A stretch of 64,000 bases of DNA from Perkinsus chesapeaki (lineage: Eukaryota > Perkinsozoa > Perkinsida > Perkinsidae). The stretch covers positions 58,995 to 122,994 of the forward strand of contig JAAPAO010000029.1 of assembly GCA_013115145.1 (NCBI GenBank). Reading direction: 5' to 3'. This document shows positions 1-11,868 of the stretch, one piece after another; the first letter of the stretch is position 1, and the number at the start of each line of letters is the position of its first letter. The translations under genes and the position numbers were made by a program. The notes under the pieces were generated by a model. That model saw nothing but the letters and a program-made list of their open reading frames with translations. It was not told the origin of the DNA and made no database searches.

Positions 1-99
1 GTCGTGGGAACACGTTCTACAGATCTACAAACAGAAGAGAAGTTTTCTTAGAAAATCGTAATTAGTATACCAGGCATCAATAAATAGTTTATTTTAATA

Positions 100-356
100 A
101 TGGTAACCAAGCCGTTCTCACCTGATGCCATTTCACAGATAAGGTTCCTGTGCCCCAATAGTAAGTTTTCTATTGCCTTTCACACTGGACATCTAGTTGT
201 CTTTGTGTAATTTGTCCCCCTCCAGGTTCTGATAATGAGATTGAAGCAGCTTTATATAAATACAACGGCGACCAGAATATGGCTGTAAATGAGTTGTTGA
301 ATCAACAGGAACAGAGACGATCGAACAGCCGCCATCAAAGTGGAAGTCGAAATTAG
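100..356 (+). CDS. Small CUE-domain (ubiquitin-binding) protein
   Basis: Two exons, 100-160 and 226-356, are joined across a 65-nt GT-AG intron and give 63 residues. Residues 9-48 read as a CUE domain: ISQIRFLCPN, then NEIEAALYKYNGD, then MAVNELLNQ. The splice falls inside the conserved helix-1 to helix-2 turn and restores the frame exactly. CUE domains bind ubiquitin and usually sit inside larger trafficking or ERAD proteins, so a protein this short is odd. An in-frame TAG at 85-87 supports the ATG at 100, but an upstream exon spliced in after that stop cannot be excluded, in which case this is only the gene's 3' end. The tail is Arg/Ser-rich (RRSNSRHQSGSRN). The metacaspase start codon follows about 106 bp after the stop, which shows how tightly genes are packed here. 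Confidence 0.7.
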
Positions 357-462
357 TAGGTCCATCCGCCTCGTTGGCACCCCACAATGCGCGCTGTCTA
401 TTTTTTATGATTTTATATATGAACTCTAATGCATGTTAAAAATTTGAATTAATGCCTTTAAA

Positions 463-3400
463 ATGTTGCCTATAGATATTGGTGTCACAAAGGTCAATCC
501 GCTTTACCCATCGACAAACTCCGAGCCGTGCATCTGTGTCGTTGTTAGTTACCAGCAGGCCCCTCAAGTCGCTACCGGAAACAGCGCACCATTACAGGCT
601 ACAGTGGTGAGCTTCAAAATCCGCAAATCGGCGTGACCTGTGTTCTAGGTGCAACCGAGAGAAGTGACGAGAACGGCTCAGGTGCAGTGTGGATCTTGCC
701 ACCAAGTTTTGACGGTCCAGATGACAGCGATGCGTAAGAAGCTCTGCGTCTCTTTCCCGTAGGCCCCCCATATAATTTAGGTGACCAATCTGTGAAGGCT
801 CAGGCGACATGTCCGCATTGCCAGATGCTGAATGAGTTCATGATTCCCCCTGAGACGGTAAACTTTCGCCGAACGAAATCGAGTCGAACTATTATGGCCT
901 ATTTGGAGACACCGGAGACTATGGTGTAGAGTCACTAGAATTTCGTGCATAAATTGCTGGCGGATCGCGAACTGCGAGTCGCAATTTTCGTGGCATTTGT
1001 CAAATGTCTTCTTTTATGCGGTTTTCCTGGCTTATGATTTTAAAAACTGAGTTGATTTCATGTGTTCACTGGTTAAACCAGTTTGGTTTTATCCAGTGCC
1101 GCCGTTTGTATGCTTTCATCCTTCCAAATTGCGCGGACATCTGAATCCGTATCTCACTGTGTTGCAGTTGATTACGCTTACATCAGGTGCCAACGGCAAC
1201 AGCGATGCCTATGAGCGGCGGCGGTGGCCTGCCGCAGCAAGCTCCTCCACCGAGTATGCAAAGTCAGGCAATGTATGGGCTGCCGAGCACGATGCAAATG
1301 CAACAAACATCACAAGTCGGAATGCCAACACCGTCTCTTACTGGTACAGAGGGCAAAGTCACGCGCCAGGAAATTGTGTGTTTTAGGTGTACAGAGAGCT
1401 CTATTGATTGGTATTAATTATTACAACACACCGGCGCAGCTTTCGGGATGCATACCTGATGTAGGTTGGGAAAAATCTTCATAGTGCGAAAAGATTCGTG
1501 GTTCTCAAAGGATACGTGTGTGGCAATGTATGAAAGTCTCTTGGAAATGAATTGTATATGGCTTGCCGACAGCAAGTTGGCTCTTTTCGGGCGCGAATGC
1601 GAACATCCGCATGCACCACGTTGGTAATTACACCATATCGAACTGAATTGTCAGCTCTAATTTTCTTATCGGAAGATAGCGGCTTGCAGCGGCCTCTGCT
1701 GAATCGAGCAGCACTCGTGCTATTAAGGACTCTTGTTGTTTCTTTCTAGTGTATCCTGCACCGTATTTCGTATTATGATAATTTGTGTGTTTAACAGGCT
1801 CACAATATGTTCCGATTGCTTACTGAGACTTATCGGTGGAATCCTGGTGATATAAGAATGATGACAGATGATGGAAGGGCTGAGATGCCAACTAGTAGGT
1901 TCGGATTGGTTGGTCACGAATTTGATTTCCATCGGACTTTTGCAGCTTGTTAAGCTTGGTGTAAGTCTTGCAAATGGCGCGGTAGTTTTTGTCGATAGCG
2001 TTATCTCCTCAAATTTCCGAAGAACTTTGTTTGCAGCCCATCGCATTTAATTGCTTGCAGGAGCTAACATCATAGCGGCATTGCATTGGCTGGTGAGGGA
2101 TGCCAAGCCAGGTGATGTATTCTTCTTCCATTATTCTGGTCATGGATCCCAACAAGTAATAACCTATCTACCTTCGCTCCGCTAGGATTCTATCCTTCCA
2201 GACCGATCCTTATGGCTTGGAGGAGGATGGAATGAATGAGACGATCTTACCGTGTGATGTAAGTGATAACGCTTAAAGAATCATATTGTCTCTGGATGAA
2301 AATTTCCGGATCCGTATAAGCATGTGCGCGTGTCACATAGTAAATTGACGAACTCATCGGCATGCAGTGGCCCACTGCTAGTGGGATATCGCTATGTCAT
2401 TTGACTTATCTCATTTACTGCTAGAGTTTACATAGTTTACGCAGAAGAGCGGAGTCTTTATGCATTTTCGTATTTCACTCAGGTGCGTCAAGCAGGCATG
2501 ATTTCAGACGATGAAATATTTGCTATCTTGGTTGCACCTTTACCGAGTGGAGTCAGGCTGACAAGTGTTATGGACTGCTGTCATTCCGGAACAGGTACAG
2601 AACACTGGTGGCTTTTTGTTGCGTATGGTAGTTTTCAAAAGTAAGTTTCACTCTAATTCCTGGAACCTGCCAAAACTCACCGATTATTTTCTTGGGATAC
2701 ATGAGGGTCAGGTTTGGGGGCAGCACACAAAATTATCATGTTTCTGGGAAAAGCAGGTGTTTGACCGTCAAACTTTGAGAAGAATGTTTTATCGTGGGTA
2801 GTTTGACTCTGTTCAATCAGGCATGGATTTACCCTGGCGCTGGATTGAGAGAAGAGGCTGGAAAGAAGAGACGAATCCATGGCATTCACTCGGCGATGTG
2901 AGTTCGAAGTATCTTTGTACTCTGAGCTTCCTATTCGTATCACGCATTCATTGCTGCACATACCATCATTTCGTTACGCACGTGTTGTCCATTGTACACA
3001 GTCCATATGCCTTTCCAATAGGTTCAACTATTCAGTGGTTGTGATGATGCTGGTACATCAGCCGATGCCTCTGCAGGCAGCATGAGGGGAGGCGCAATGA
3101 CCACGGCATTTTGTAAGCCTCATGGTCGTTGTTCTTCCTTTTGTCCTGGAGGGGCAAATTTCCCTCAGAAGGCATCCGGGCATGGGCTACCCATGATGGG
3201 GTTTTTGAAATTCCCAGATACGCCCTCGACTCAAGGTCGTGTGTTGGTATTTTACTCGCGTCGAAATTGCGAGAATACACAGGATAACTTCTTATTCTTC
3301 TATGCAATAGATTACTGACATCTGTGGTTTATTGATCGACCCTCAGGTAACTCTATTCGGGCTAGCCCATACATAACTTATATCGATCTAATTCACCGTC

Positions 3401-3930
3401 TAAATGATGAGATGCGGAGGCATAGGATGGGACAGCGCCCGCAGCTGTCTAGCACGCAGGTCTTCCCAGTTACCAGGTGAGTTGCAATCCAACTTCTAGT
3501 TGTAGTTCAATGTGCGCCGCCGGCAACAGCCAGCCGCAGTGCCACTGTGTGAAATTTCCATTCTGGGGTAAATTCCCTGTTCGTTTTTACTCACTGAGTT
3601 TGTATTCTGGAAATAGTTGAACTAGTTCCAGAATACAAACTCAGTCTAGTTCCGTAGACTCTTCCGTCATCCCTTCCTTGCGGAGGCATGGCGCAAGTTA
3701 GAAACTGAAGAAATCGAGTTCCGATTTTTATTATTGCTGATGTTTTTGCGATCAGGCCGTTCAATCTCACCGACATCCTGCCGAATCAGAATCAGTATAT
3801 CGGCAGAATCGTTCGTAAACGATTCAAGCCCCGCAAGAACAAGAAGAAGATGCAAGGACTTGACGGCCTATTGCTACCACTTGCTGGAGGCATGCTAGCT
3901 GGTGCATTGCTAGGCTCGATATTTGACTAG
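463..3930 (+). CDS. Type I metacaspase with N-terminal zinc ribbon
   Basis: Metacaspases are Ca2+-dependent cysteine proteases that cut after Arg/Lys and act in cell death, stress and proteostasis. Thirteen exons, all in phase, give 462 residues: 463-606, 649-733, 763-857, 1187-1343, 1387-1460, 1798-1894, 2061-2155, 2202-2258, 2483-2594, 2821-2897, 3022-3112, 3347-3476, 3756-3930. A zinc ribbon (C62, C65, C93, C96) is followed by a Pro/Gln/Met-rich linker (about 109-160) and the C14 domain. RALLIGINYY opens the p20-like part. The catalytic His is about residue 245 in HYSGHGSQQ, and the catalytic Cys about 301 in DCCHSGT. FSGCDDAGTSADA and the QLSST segment also match the family. The C-terminus is basic and then hydrophobic (LAGGMLAGALLG). 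The ATG at 463 is the first Met in the open frame. The 29-nt intron 734-762 is required because its sequence would otherwise stop translation. Confidence 0.93.
3593..3645. repeat. Perfect 20-bp inverted repeat in a metacaspase intron
   Basis: Arms at 3593-3612 and 3626-3645 are exact reverse complements, separated by a 13-nt loop. The left arm begins ACTGAGTTTG. It lies in the last metacaspase intron (3477-3755). It could be a miniature foldback element or an RNA hairpin that brings the splice sites together. Confidence 0.9.
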
Positions 3931-4820
3931 TATAAGCACAATAATCATTCGTGAGAAGTAAATTTTACCTCCTTTCTGTAGTTGATTGTGTGTAAGTTTC
4001 TCTAGTTGAAATAATTGAATGTTTGCTTGCTGATCTTGCGTTCGAGGACGGTCCAATAGCGGTGGGTGTTCTTCCATTGCAGGGAGACGGCTCTGCTGCG
4101 ATTTTGTACCAAAATAAATGCGCTCACACATTGTTTCAATAGGCTCATATTGTTTGAAATGGTGTACGCATTTTGATGAATTAAACTCTCGGCGATTCGC
4201 AGACCGCGATCTCTCTATCTTCTACGCAATGTCATTGCCTTTCTCACTCTTCCTCATTCATATAGCTTGCATGAAGTATTGGTGCACTGGTAGCGTATAG
4301 CGATGCTCGTCAGATGGAAGAACAGCCGCTCAGTCACTAGGATTTCGGGTGCCATGTGTTAGTCGACTTTCGGCCCAGCAGGCTTGAAGCGTTGAATGCC
4401 TATGTCATCAAGCGATGAAGCCATCCGGGGGCGCAGCCGCCATTCCTGAGTAGGAAGAGAACCCTTCCAAATCCCCGAGGATGAAGCTACAGAGGGAGCC
4501 TTAGAGCCTCTGACTCCAAGGATACTGCTAAGAGCAAGGCGTCAGACCCACAAAACCAGCATCTGGCTCCAAACTCAACCGTCAACTTGATGGCATCAAG
4601 GCCATCGATTTCAGGCAGAATGGTATGAGGGAAACCCTTGGCTGGAAACTCCAGCCTGGAGTGGAGCCGACTCGGCTCGGCTGAAGCTTGAATCGTATAA
4701 TCTTTGACACAGATTCTGTGATTCTGTGTTGCCTGTTGGGTTTTACCTTCGTACGAGCCAAGGTTACTCACAGCCAGTGCTTCATACAGAATAACAGGGG
4801 GTTATTCACGCGCTTAGGGG
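3931..4820. other. Intergenic stretch, nothing recognisable
   Basis: About 900 bases after the metacaspase stop. Reading frames are short in all six frames and I see no family motif, hairpin or tandem repeat. The right end may contain more of the decayed transposase that becomes recognisable from about 4821. Confidence 0.4.
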
Positions 4821-5300
4821 GTGGCTGGGGGTGTCCACTGGAGCCAGCGGCTTTGCTCGATAGCAGACGAGTCAACCGTGAAAGGAGTCACTGGAAGTTA
4901 CTTGTGTGTTATGGTTCGCCACTTAGACCCTGACAGTGTCAGGCTGACACAGCAGAACCGAAGGAGTCCTTGGTGGACGTCAAACAAGTTAAAACCGATG
5001 GTGAATCTATCTTCAATGCTATCAGTCTTTCCTGGAGAAGCGCGCTATCTACATTGTGTGGGTTAACACCTTGTCATTCGATGGTGGTGCAAATTCTTCT
5101 GGAGTGAACCGTGGTGTCCGGGCTCACTTTACTGAGAGTGTCCTATACTGTCACTGCAGAGTTCATGCTCTTGCCCTTTGTATGAAGTTCGCGGCGTCGC
5201 AATTATGTCCGAAGGTTACTGCCTATCTGGATTTCTGTGGATCATTATATGACTATTTCTCAAGGTCAAATGCGAAGTCAGTGGCCTAAGGAGGTGCACG
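4821..5300 (+). pseudogene. Decayed hAT-superfamily / ZMYM1-like transposase fragment
   Basis: Three successive + strand frame pieces read as one degraded protein. The first holds LCVMVRHLDPDSVRLTQQ. The second holds VDVKQVKTDGESIFNAIS and is in another frame. The third, from 5056, holds SFDGGANSSGVNRGV, then YCHCRVHALALCMKFAASQ and LYDYFSRSNAKS. This is the order and spacing of the hAT/DUF4371 catalytic core (YDGAxNMSG, HCxxHxLxL, FFxxSxKR) familiar from vertebrate ZMYM1-type proteins. Two frame changes and nearby stops show it is not functional. No terminal inverted repeat or target duplication was found. Alternatively it could be a spliced domesticated gene, but no intron borders sit at the frame changes. 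Confidence 0.6.
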
Positions 5301-5621
5301 GTCGGAGGTCAGCTGCGGAACTCGAGGCCCGGATGACTGTGAGGTGGAAGGAGAGAAGACTAAGACTCGTGCGATAGCTCTCAAGCTGCTCAGACCTAGC
5401 AAGAGCAAGAGTGGACCATACAAGGCTTGTCAAATCTCAAGAAGAGAGTCCAGAAGATAGCCGACCACAAAGCATCTCCCGGCGGCGTTGCAGCCATGGA
5501 AAATACTATACTGTTGGTCATACTACGTGTTGACCAACGGTGATTAAGAGTAACTCGACAATTGTCAAGGTGTCATGGTATTGCTCAAGGTAAAGCAAGC
5601 GTATCACATGATGACCCTCTA

Positions 5622-7903
5622 ATGGCATTTGATGAAATTGATAGCCGGGACCAAGTGAAAAAACTGGCGAGTAGCCTTGCCGCGAACCTCAGAAAGGCAG
5701 AAGTGTTCGTTACATCAAAGTGTAATCAGGTAGGAGGCTCGTAACTATACGCTTAGATCACATGACGAACATATAGGCAAACCATTTCGGCATGGCACCG
5801 CTCCGAAAAGCGATAGACGAAGAAGTCCAAGAAGCGCCCCTGTTCTTCTTTTCTTATTCTGCTGTGGTCCATTTACTCGCATTTCATACTCACTCTATGG
5901 TTGCTTGTTTCCTGGTATGCCCCGTGTGTAATTGGGCTAATAAATAGTGTACTAAAAATAGTATACTATGAGTATTAAATGTATCACCCGTTCGCGGAGT
6001 CTGGGCTCCACACGTCTCGTGGCACGCGATAACTTTAGATGCAGGTTACTGTAACACGGCAACGGTGTAAATTGGTCGTTCATCAGGCATTGTTATTATA
6101 ATGTTACATCTCCCCAGAGGAAACCTCCGCAAGTTGGCTTTACAGGCAGCTTTCGACTCTTATAGGTAGGTCACTCGAGAGTTCTTCTTTCATTTCCTAT
6201 ATTCTAGAAGGTTTGCTGAGTATGAACAATGAATGCTAAACAACAGTAAATTCAAGGCAGTTTCGACTGACGCCCCTCAAATTCCTCCTAGGTTTCAACA
6301 TATCGCAAGCTAGAATCGGGCTCCTACTCTAATGGCACAATTTTGAGGCAATCATTTCCGTTCAACGATGAAGATCTCTATAGCGTCATTTTGTATTTTT
6401 TCGAATTCAGGAAGGGCTCTCCCCGCTCGGAATTTGTTGTTATCACATTTTTCAGGGCGGTCGGCGGTCGCCTTCTCACGAGGAGCTTCAGTTCTAAACC
6501 CGTCCCACCGGTCCCTTTCACGATATTCGGTGGCGACTCTATGATGATGGTTACCCCACATTTAGTAAGTTGGAATCCATATATCGAATCATGTTGTGAG
6601 TTGCGCAGTTTTCCCGGTTGCTGCTGTATTTCATTTCGACTGCGAAGCCGTGAACTCTACAGCCTCGTTGGTCAGTTGAGAATACGTTCGATAATTTCTT
6701 GGTACTTGGAAATGAATCCACAGAAATCCCGGGAATCTTAATATGGCTGAAAAATTTTGCAAATGGCGAGAAGCGGAGCCCGTGGCATGCTTTCCGGTTA
6801 TTGGTTTGTCTTTCTCAGGCGGAGGTGGTTAATAACGGTCTTGAGGTTCAAGTTGTCAAGCCCGGTAACGTTACATTCTATTTTATGAAAAGGACTAGTC
6901 CAGAGGACAAGACAGCCCCCGATGCCAAACGTAATTTACATAGTTAGTTCCATAGCCACACGGTTTTTACCCTCATAAAGCACGATTTGGTTTTCTATAC
7001 AGAACTGGTGACTTACCTCTTCCTAGCGGCACGTGCCTCTGCAGCGTTGGACCGTACTTAACCGGACGCTATAGTAGATTAGCTTTTTTCAGCTGGAATA
7101 ATCGAGAATGATTTTCGAGAAATCGCTCAGGATCCGAGACTCTCCTACTGTGCTGAATTGCTATGAGAACTGTGACCTAATGCCTCCTTAGGATACGACA
7201 AGAACACTCTGGTGAGTCAAACTCTCCGAACTGGAGAAATCGGTGAACTCATTCGGAATGCTTGCGAGGATGTAAAAATCAAGGACAAATGGCAGCCTCA
7301 GGTAAGCCGCTCATCTGTATGGCATTCACTATAATTAACACTGTGGTAAGGCTGAAGGCACCTCCGTCCTATGAATTACGAACTCGCTCGTTGCCGTTAT
7401 ATTATTTCTCATGCACTTTTCTGTTTGATAGTTTTTTCCACATTTTATTCCCACTCAAAATTCCATTGATTTTGGTCGTTTCTGGAAACCTTGGCAGTTT
7501 CGGTGAGACTGAGGATCGGTATCAGTCGTTTAGCGCTGCCTTGTAAACACGGTTATTAATCTGAATCAGGAAGTTTGAGCTCGATTTCATCATTGTTTGG
7601 ATTTCAGAATTCACTGTCGATTGAAAAAGGTATGAGTGAGACGCACGAGAATGAGGAGGTCAGGAAATTCACTATTAATAAGGTAAGAATCACGAGAAGT
7701 GCTAATTTCAAATCACTGATTATAATTGAGCTCTCAATATTTTATATATCATTCATTAAATGATATACAGGGACAGAATTTGCGTGATTTGGGGACAGTT
7801 TTTTGTGCAACTACTACCTGCTCAGGATGATTCTAGCCAGACTGTCTCGTGTACAGTAGAGGAAATGGTCGCACTGCAAAAGATGCTAGAGGTGGTATCT
7901 TAG
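5622..7903 (+). CDS. Unrecognised multi-exon gene, 3' half well supported
   Basis: The last four exons are phase-consistent: about 6690-6930, 7192-7301, 7608-7682 and 7826-7903. They encode a soluble mixed protein with the landmarks VVNNGLEVQVVKPGNVTFYF, YDKNTLVSQTLRTGEIGELI, IKDKWQPQ and a helical end, VEEMVALQKMLEVVS, before TAG. Likely 5' exons are 5622-5729 (opening MAFDEIDSRDQVKKLASSLA and ending VFVTSKCNQ before a GT donor) and 5777 to about 5866 (NHFGMAPLRKAIDEEV). Their link to the 3' exons is not proven, and the intervening region around 6300-6560 is open on the + strand without a clear model. I do not recognise the family. The first exons faintly recall aldo-keto reductase helix-strand text (LFVTSK), but the catalytic part is not seen. 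There may be two genes here. Confidence 0.55.
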
Positions 7904-8937
7904 AGGTCGCATTGTGTTAAGCGTATCTTTGTTATTCAGGCCGTTATTCCCAGCCTCCACGGTTGGAATCTTATCCTCGACACGGCCGAGTAGCGCTGAC
8001 CGATTATTGTTGTTTGATTATTATATGATATTCAAAGAGGGGAGATGCATTTCATTTTCACCATTTTGAGTTTAGCGACGTTCTCGTTTTGAAGTTGTTG
8101 CGGCGGCGGCGGCTGCCTGTTGATAACACAATGAAATGCACGCGTGTGGTTGCCTATACTTCGGCGTGTAATTGGGACTTCGAATCTGAGGCTGCTTTGT
8201 CAGCATTAGTGAATGGTGTTCGGTGACAGATGCGTAGTAAGTGGCAGGCTTAGCTGAGTCAGCAGCTCGACAGACTATCCAATACAGTATTGGAGTCAGA
8301 TTAAGCCACTAGATAGTATCATATTATACTTCAGTGTGGCTCGGAATGGAGTTATCGGAGGGGAGGCACATTGTTGATTTAATGGAATCAACACGTTTCT
8401 GAGATAACTGCCTCCGAAGCGTACACTTGATCTAAAACCTCTATGGCGGTATCAAATTGCTGGTCTCAATAATTGATAGGAATTTGCCTCTTTTTGCTAT
8501 ATTGCTTTTTGCCTCCTGAACTATGTAATACTCTACCAATATTTCCACCATTGCGCGTATACTTGTTATGAGTAATATTGCAAGCTGCTCGACTCTTAAA
8601 TGGTTTCGAGTAGCAAAGTGCGAACTCATTGGGACGTAGTTATTTACTGTAGCATTCGTCGCATTATGATGTAAGGCTCTGTTTTGCAGTAAGTTGTTTC
8701 AGTTTTAATAATGAAACGGATTTTTAGAAATAGTATGATATGGGGTAACGGCAGTACAGACCGTTCCTCTCCCGAGGGGCCGGACGATGATGACGAGGGC
8801 GGCCCGGGGGTGGAAAGCGACCCGATCGCCCCGCTCTTTACGAGGGAAAATGGGACCTGGCCGAAGTGCTTGAGGGAGATGGATGAAGGGGAAAGTAAGG
8901 ACTTTTGTGTGGAAGTATCTTTTACAAGTGTGCAGGT
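7904..8937. other. Intergenic, no supported gene
   Basis: About 1 kb between the gene ending at 7903 and the PP2C start. An open + strand frame from 8711 to 8962 is rich in Gly/Asp/Glu but overlaps the PP2C start in another frame and has no recognisable motif. It may be transcribed leader. Confidence 0.4.
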
Positions 8938-11790
8938 ATGGGGTCGAGCTCAAGTCGAATGATAGTGTCATCTTATACGTCTGTGAATCCTCTGGGTTTT
9001 CATAACAATGAGGATCGTACTATGTACTATCAGGAGACACTGAAAATTAAGGGGATATCTCAAGATATATATGTAAGAATTATTCTGGGGAAGATAGTCG
9101 CTAGTAGATCATAGGAGAGAAACGTTTGAAAGGTATTTGATGCTTATTATTTCACTTGAAACTATTCTCTTGCTATTTTGTTTCGAATTATTATATTATA
9201 ATATCCCTCATTATTATATTATAATATCCCTCATTATTATATTATAATATCCCTCATTATTATATTATAATATCCCTCATTATTANNNNNNNNNNNNNNN
9301 NNNNNNNNNNNNNNNNNNNNNNNNNNNNNNNNNNNNNNNNNNNNNNNNNNNNNNNNNNNNNNNNNNNNNNNNNNNNNNNNNNTTATATTATAACGTTTTA
9401 TCATAACATCACTGACCTGAAAACTTCGAGCAGCATTTATACAGCATTTGTATATCATGTATTATCTAACACCGAGTTCGATTAGTCCTTCATCATCATC
9501 CTCTCCTCCTCAGGTTTTCGGAGCTCTCGATGGCCATGACGGTACGACAGCGTGCGAGCTAGTGGCTGCAGATTTCCCTGGTCGATGGATCAACGGTGCT
9601 GTTGACGGCGGGAAGTTTGATGTTTCTGTAAGAACCATTGCCGGGGGGTTGCCGATTTTTCTGGGACTGATTTTCGGTAGCTCTCGCAAGTGGTTTGAGT
9701 CAGTGTCTCTGGTGTAGGAAGTATTAGGCGAGCGCGATCGTTGAGGGACCGAGTCGTCTAATCTGAAAATCCAAGAAGTGTTTTTATATAATGAAAAGCA
9801 TAGAGTCGCCATGGAATGGATGAGGCCTTGTTTGCCTTTACTTGGTTATTCTTTAACGCAGTGGCTTTGTTGTTGTTTTCCAGATCGTAGACTCCGCGGC
9901 GTCGGGGCTTAAGCACTGCGAGCAAGTATTGCAAACGTCAAACTGCAGCGCGGGAGTGTGTGTATTGGGCAACTTGCTAATAGGAAGGTACTGCGGATTG
10001 AACTAGGGTGCTTTGCATGAAAGGATGGCGCCTCGTCCTGTTCAGGTATTTGTACTGCGCAAATCTCGGTGATTGCCGAGCTGCCTGGATACCCCTCCGG
10101 TTTCACGGACCAAACTGCGACCTCAACAGATCGGAGGACATCATTTCCGATGGCGGGATAATCTGGACCAGGTTAGACGGGCAAATCGATCGTCCGATCG
10201 ATTTCGCTGAGCTCAGTCGTGATATGAAGGCGACAGCGCCCTACGAACAGAGACGGATTTCCAACGCGGGTGGACGAGTCACCGATGGCCGCGTGGCTGG
10301 TGTGCTTGAGCCGAGGTGAGAGTCTTCCTATATGGAACTGGGGTGTTAGAATATGTTCACATGAAGAGGGAGAAAAATATCTATTTTGAAATGGAATCGC
10401 ATAGCCTATTCGGAATAGGAAGTAGCATCTAAAGTCCTGGCGGTTTTTACCTGGTATCGGCGGGCACCTAGGGGGTACTGCAAGCTTGAGTCGATTGGAA
10501 TCTTAGCTCGCCGAGTTCGTCTGCTGAGTTATATTCGTGTCTTGGCTCAGTCGTACAGTCGGCGATTTTGATGTTAAGATGCGCTTGCCTCCAGATGTTA
10601 TTAGTGTTACGCCAGAGGTAGGCCGGAAGCTCGACAACGGTGCTGCAGTGTTGCTCAGGTGCGATGCGTTGATTTGTTAAAGGCTGCGAGAGGTGATGAT
10701 GATAGTGGATTGGATGATATTAAGAAATATGGAGGATTCGGGCTCTTAATGAGCGCCACAGATGGTGGGTCTATAAGAACTCGCTTCTGCGTCTGGAAAT
10801 GCTTTCTCATTCTCGTGTAGTAGCGACCACTTTGTGAATTATTGTACTGGTCGAAACAGTCGGTATGGCATGTAGATCTATGAATGGGCAACTGGTGTAG
10901 ATCTCAGAAAGTAGCAGATTGAATGGTAGAGTAGAATCAAGTTCAAGAGTAGCGACTAAGCTACAGTAAGGCTACTGCTTTATGGTTTCATTATTTCTTC
11001 ATCCTTTATTATTTTCCATTTCTTTATGCTCGTGAGGTTCATTGCTTCCCGCTAGTATCCTTGTAGGTGGTTGGTTCTTAATAAACATGTCGCCAGGATT
11101 ACACCTTTGTTTGTTTTTCCGCTTTCTTTGGAATGGATTTCCGAGTCCCATCCCGTTTATTATATGATAAAATCTACATTAGCACCGCTGCAAGGGGCAC
11201 TCGAGATTCTCGAGCAGAACATTTATAGCACATAGAGAGCTAGCGAGAGCGCAGCAAGCTCTCATCGGTAACACCCTTCAGGAGGAGATAATCTTCGGTC
11301 GGGCTGGGATACATTCAATTGACTAGAAATTGCTCGAATGTGTTCTGCAAAGTTGTTCTACGTTGGACTAGGAACGCCACGTTTCATCTCGGGCACCATT
11401 TAGTAGTATTGGAGAATTACCTCTGACTTCGTCTCAGGCATTTGGGATGGGTGTGGCCGACGTGCTATTCGTCGAGCGGTTAATGAACACCGTACTGATT
11501 TGTATCGATCAATGAGATCGTTTTATGAGAAACAGAAGTCCGGGAAAACGGACATGCAACAATGCAAAAGGACGCTCGAGTTTATAGGGAAGAGGTAATT
11601 ATAAACCTGGGGCATGTACCGGTATGGTGGTACATTAATGAATCGTCTTCTTCCCGAAATGGAAAATTCAGATATTTTTCGAAAGTATGGTTGTTAACGA
11701 GCTCTTCATCTTCTTGAGTGCAGCGTTGACCTGTGGTTCGTGCACTTATTCATAACTGAGCTTCGCGATGAGAGCAGGTCTATGGATTAA
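8938..11790 (+). CDS. PP2C-family (PPM) Ser/Thr phosphatase, N-myristoylation motif
   Basis: Eight phase-consistent exons (8938-9072, 9514-9627, 9884-9987, 10046-10315, 10551-10617, 10659-10764, 11438-11594, 11724-11790) give 339 residues. PP2C enzymes are Mg2+/Mn2+-dependent phosphatases. The family motifs appear in order: NNEDR (residues 23-27), FGALDGHDG (47-55, the metal-binding DG at 51-52, where the usual GHGG reads GHDG), YCANLGDCRAAW (about 121-132), NAGGRVTDGRVAGVL, RTVGDFDVK (from 209) and MSATDGIWDG (the D-G pair at 265-266). The C-terminal SVD (318-320) may supply the last metal Asp, although the usual following Asn is Leu. The protein starts MGSSSSR, a classic N-myristoylation signal, so membrane attachment is likely. 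Intron 1 holds the 23-bp tandem array and the assembly gap. Substrate unknown. Confidence 0.88.
9188..9395. repeat. 23-bp AT-rich tandem repeat running into an assembly gap
   Basis: Four perfect units of ttattatattataatatccc plus tca occupy 9188-9279. A fifth unit is cut by Ns, and related sequence resumes at 9383. The array lies inside PP2C intron 1, so the gap is most likely a collapsed repeat and not missing coding sequence. Confidence 0.9.
9286..9382. other. Assembly gap (97 N)
   Basis: A run of 97 undetermined bases within the tandem array. The true array length is unknown. Confidence 0.99.
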
Positions 11791-11868
11791 TTAGGATTTG
11801 TAGTTCAAAACATTGCTTTTCCGGTGTCTCGACGCCTTCCCTCGATGGGTAGCGCCTCCAGGACCGGA

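Noticed and set aside
8711-8962. 83-residue + strand frame before the PP2C gene
   Set aside because: Overlaps the PP2C start in another frame, is low-complexity and has no domain or splice partner.
9188-9279. Short regular repeats that could suggest a CRISPR array
   Set aside because: Units are directly adjacent with no spacers, AT-only in character and inside a eukaryotic intron.
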